From positions 1 through 64,000 of the forward strand of contig JAAVLZ010000009.1 in assembly GCA_012034405.1 (NCBI GenBank): 64,000 nt of DNA, written 5' to 3'. The first letter of the stretch is position 1. Every line of letters starts with the position of its first letter. The position numbers and the translations under genes were made by a program. This document shows, piece by piece, positions 61,852-64,000 of this stretch. Source of the stretch: Oscillospiraceae bacterium HV4-5-C5C. GTDB taxonomy: Bacteria > Bacillota > Clostridia > Saccharofermentanales > Fastidiosipilaceae. The notes beneath the pieces were generated by a model that was given only the letters and a program-made list of their open reading frames with translations, was not told the origin of the DNA and did no database searches.

Positions 61852-62190
61852 TCAAAGCTCGGGTGAGCGGGTGTCCTCCAGCTTCTGTCCCAGCGCTTTT
61901 TCCATCAATTCGCCCAGCCGGCGCAGACCCAGTCCGGTCGATGCGGTTCCGGTTCCTGCCAGCGGCAGAACCGTCACAGCAGGGTTCTGATCGTAATGGC
62001 ACAACAGCTGCGGACAGCGGTCCAGGCAGTCTTCTGTCACCAGCAACAGCGCATAGCCCTGTCTGACCAGCTCAGCTGCCTGACGCTGGCAGGCCATCGG
62101 CTCCGTCCGGGCTTCAAAAAACGGCACGCCAATCTGCAACATGGGCAGCGCTGCGGTCCGACTGCCCAGCACAGCCATCTTCTTATTCAT
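61852..62190 (-). CDS. ntpG: V-type ATPase subunit F
   Basis: Small stalk subunit of 112 residues with the family's start [33 protein letters not shown], and [20 protein letters not shown]. It binds subunit D in the rotor. AAGGAGG precedes the ATG, which overlaps the subunit C stop by eight bases. Named ntpG by Enterococcus nomenclature (subunit F in general use). Confidence 0.88.
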   Translation of the reverse strand: MNKKMAVLGSRTAALPMLQIGVPFFEARTEPMACQRQAAELVRQGYALLLVTEDCLDRCPQLLCHYDQNPAVTVLPLAGTGTASTGLGLRRLGELMEKALGQKLEDTRSPEL

Positions 62191-63292
62191 GAGCCACCTC
62201 CTTGCTGAGCCAGGTCTCTACACCATCCAGACGACCATTCTCAGGGAGCAGCCGGTTCCGGAGCCGGCGGGGACTCAGGCCGGCACGCAGGCCGGCGTTG
62301 ATCTGTCGCAGCAGATTAATGTCCTGTTGCTTTGCATCAAGCAGCGCAAGCAGCGGAAACAGCCCAAAAGGCTCCCAGCGTACGGCTTGCCGCAGTTGCT
62401 GCAGCAACTGCCGCCGGCCGACTTCAAAAGCAGCCAGCTCTAAATGATCCCCAACGGCAACCTGCTGCCAGAGCTCCGCATAGGCTGAGCGGGCCAGGCT
62501 CTGCTCCTGTTTTGAACGATCCATTTGAAAGAGCCGGCGGATTTCCGGCCGCAGTCCGGCTACCGGCTCGCGCCCGAGCTTCAGCCAGGACCGGTGACTG
62601 TCGCCTTTTTCCTGCCACATCTGCAGCAAAACAGCAAGCCATTCCAGATCCAGCCAGGCCCGGATGAACGTCCGGCTGCGCTGATCAACCAGCTGTCCGG
62701 CCAGCCGGTTCATCTCCTGGTCCTGCAGGCAAAGGATGATCAAGTTGACGCGGGAAAAGGAAGCGTGCACCCGGTAATCTGCCAGCGCGGTAAATATCGC
62801 CGTCTGGCAGGCCGCAGTGGTCAGGTCAGCCGGAAGCTCCCCTGATCTGGCTCCGGCAGCAGGCGAAGCCGCCGCAGCGGTGCCGGTCAGACTGAAATCC
62901 GGTAACGGCGCCGCCGGGCTGTACAGCTCGCTGAAATCCTGGCGCAGAATGTGAGCTTTCAGCAGGATCCGCAGATTATGAGCGCGGTCCGGCCAGGTCA
63001 GCAGCTCCTGCAAAAACGGCGTCGGCGCAATCCGGCTTGACCAGTCCAGCCAGCCGGCCCATTCCCGGTCCAGCGCCTGATCCAGTAACTGCCCGGCAGA
63101 CTGCTCCTCAGGATCAGCCGCGGCGTCTGGCAGGTCACTGCGGGTAAAAAAGCCCAGACCGTCCAGTTCCCGTCTCAGCTCAGCCGCGCAGCTGCATTGT
63201 TCAAGCAGCTGGCTGATTTGCTGCGGGGTCAGCAGACTGGCTGACGCGATGCTGACCAGCGTGTTCATCTGCGGATAAACTGTCTCAGCCAT
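62183..63292 (-). CDS. ntpC: V-type ATPase subunit C
   Basis: Central-stalk socket subunit of 369 residues. Mostly helical, with DNLRILLKA-type segment DRAHNLRILLKAHILRQ and the ISRVNL-type loop FSRVNLIILCLQDQEMNRLA. It connects the D/F axle to the K ring. An Ala-rich loop (about 135-150) is longer than usual. GGGAGGTGAGG precedes the ATG, which overlaps subunit E by eight bases. Confidence 0.9.
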   Translation of the reverse strand: MAETVYPQMNTLVSIASASLLTPQQISQLLEQCSCAAELRRELDGLGFFTRSDLPDAAADPEEQSAGQLLDQALDREWAGWLDWSSRIAPTPFLQELLTWPDRAHNLRILLKAHILRQDFSELYSPAAPLPDFSLTGTAAAASPAAGARSGELPADLTTAACQTAIFTALADYRVHASFSRVNLIILCLQDQEMNRLAGQLVDQRSRTFIRAWLDLEWLAVLLQMWQEKGDSHRSWLKLGREPVAGLRPEIRRLFQMDRSKQEQSLARSAYAELWQQVAVGDHLELAAFEVGRRQLLQQLRQAVRWEPFGLFPLLALLDAKQQDINLLRQINAGLRAGLSPRRLRNRLLPENGRLDGVETWLSKEVAHE

Positions 63293-63896
63293 TCAGTCCC
63301 TCACCTCCCAGCAGCTGCTGCAAGATATCCGGCAATCGGTTTTTTTTCAGCTCAGACAGCAGGTCACTGAACAAAAAGCTATAGGTCACGGGAGGCTGCC
63401 GCAGCACAAAGCCACCCTCCTGCGGTATAGCGCTTTCAGGCTGCAGCTGGTACCCCGCCTGCCGTCCCATTTCCAGCAGCTGATCCGGCAGCAACTGCGG
63501 CAGCCTGGCCGCGGACTGCTGCCCCAGTGCCAGGCGGTAAATCCCGGAAGGCGGCACCTGCCGTAACGAACGCATAAAGAATGTCTGAAAAGCACGCCCT
63601 GGCAATCGCGTCAATTCCTGCTCCAGCTGCTCAAATAAAGCGTCAACCAGCCGGACCGCCTCAGCTGCCTGTTGCCGGGTCAGCTCCTGCTGCCACTGTT
63701 GGTGCCGTTCCACAGTTGCCTGTAGGTTGCGTTTAGCCAGCAACTCCTGTTGTCGCGCCAGCCAATCAGCCTGCTCCCGCTCTCCCGCCGTCTGCCGCCG
63801 CAGGGCTTCCTCCTGGGCCTGTTGCAGGATCAAATCGGCCTCCGCCTGTGCCTGCCGTTCTATATATTGGGTCAGTTTAGTCACTGCCGGATCCAT
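63285..63896 (-). CDS. ntpE: V-type ATPase subunit E
   Basis: Peripheral-stalk subunit of 203 residues. N-terminal half is a long Gln/Glu/Ala-rich coiled coil (about 5-95; TQYIERQAQAEADLILQQAQ), C-terminal half globular. ATG 63896 (MDPAVTKL) follows GTGAGGCGG; an upstream GTG four codons earlier is part of that site. It follows subunit K by 8 bases and overlaps subunit C. Confidence 0.85.
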   Translation of the reverse strand: MDPAVTKLTQYIERQAQAEADLILQQAQEEALRRQTAGEREQADWLARQQELLAKRNLQATVERHQQWQQELTRQQAAEAVRLVDALFEQLEQELTRLPGRAFQTFFMRSLRQVPPSGIYRLALGQQSAARLPQLLPDQLLEMGRQAGYQLQPESAIPQEGGFVLRQPPVTYSFLFSDLLSELKKNRLPDILQQLLGGEGLNG

Positions 63897-63904
63897 CTGC
63901 CGCC

Positions 63905-64000
63905 TCACTTACTCAAGACAAAAAGGATGGAGATGACAAAGCCCAGAATAGCATAAGTCTCCACCATAGCCGCGTACAAAATGCCCTTGGTAGACGCTTC
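63905..64000 (-). CDS. ntpK: V-type ATPase membrane ring subunit K, C-terminal end (partial)
   Basis: The frame enters from the right edge and stops at 63905-63907, giving 31 residues: ILYAAMVETYAILGFVISIL and then FVLSK. The Glu in MVETYAILGF is the ion-binding carboxylate conserved in the last helix of NtpK. The rest of the ring subunit, and probably subunits I and the H/F stalk protein, lie beyond the edge. Confidence 0.92.
   Translation of the reverse strand, partial: EASTKGILYAAMVETYAILGFVISILFVLSK

Noticed and set aside
1-64000. tRNA, rRNA and CRISPR arrays
   Set aside because: No cloverleaf, ribosomal RNA conserved segment or regularly spaced palindromic repeat was recognised on either strand; a covariance-model search would be needed to exclude small RNAs.

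Overview
The window looks like chromosomal DNA of a fairly GC-rich, Gram-positive anaerobe of the Bacillota, most likely class Clostridia. The grounds are strong GGAGG-type ribosome binding sites, a sodium/proton V-type (ntp) ATPase operon, a YesM/YesN-type two-component system beside a carbohydrate ABC importer, a GPH sugar symporter, a CotH/VTC/DUF4956 module, and a class II aldolase with a microcompartment-type tail. No rRNA, tRNA or CRISPR array was recognised. I cannot name the species.

Layout. 1-6.7 kb: the end of a putative esterase gene, then a sugar-uptake locus (lipoprotein binding protein, two permeases, AraC-type response regulator, histidine kinase). 6.8-15.8 kb: a fucose/glycan locus with two aldo/keto reductases, GH29 fucosidase, fucose mutarotase and zinc alcohol dehydrogenase, facing a divergent AraC regulator, then a GH31 alpha-xylosidase-like enzyme. 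15.9-18.3 kb: an AT-rich, decayed stretch with a secreted protein gene framed by inverted repeats, a small membrane protein under a near-consensus promoter, a broken ABC exporter and an IS256-like transposase remnant. 18.4-21.3 kb: a translationally coupled trio (DUF1858-fused binding protein, HypB/UreG-like GTPase, ABC ATPase) with no permease and no signal peptide. 21.6-24.6 kb: an ECF-like sigma factor, its probable membrane partner, and a broken MerR gene. 24.8-28.4 kb: GPH symporter, esterase and PHP metallohydrolase. 28.5-34.5 kb: a type III P-type ATPase, then an ABC exporter with two FtsX-like half-permeases behind a small secreted protein. 35-37.2 kb: a membrane-anchored esterase and a nucleoside hydrolase. 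37.4-43.1 kb: a three-gene operon (TerB_N/TerB_C protein, BrxD-like ATPase, Lhr-like helicase) that resembles an uncharacterised defence or nucleic-acid-processing system. 43.2-43.8 kb: remnants of a small redox cluster. 43.9-50.2 kb: an OmpR-type two-component system driving VTC, DUF4956 and CotH genes, with tandem 11-bp repeats at its promoter and a clear terminator at its end. 50.3-56.3 kb: M20 amidohydrolase, sodium/proline-type symporter, MmcQ/YjbR protein, esterase, DeoR regulator and a fuculose-phosphate-type aldolase. 56.4-64 kb: most of a V-type ATPase operon, transcribed leftwards and ending in an NtpJ/KtrB potassium transporter.

Together the genes describe a glycan-foraging anaerobe taking up oligosaccharides, with fucose chemistry split over two loci; the aldolase tail suggests a bacterial microcompartment encoded elsewhere. 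The best candidates for undescribed biology are the permease-less ABC/GTPase/DUF1858 trio, the TerB/BrxD-like/Lhr-like operon, and the two low-GC secreted-protein loci. All assignments come from reading sequence and motifs without database searches.
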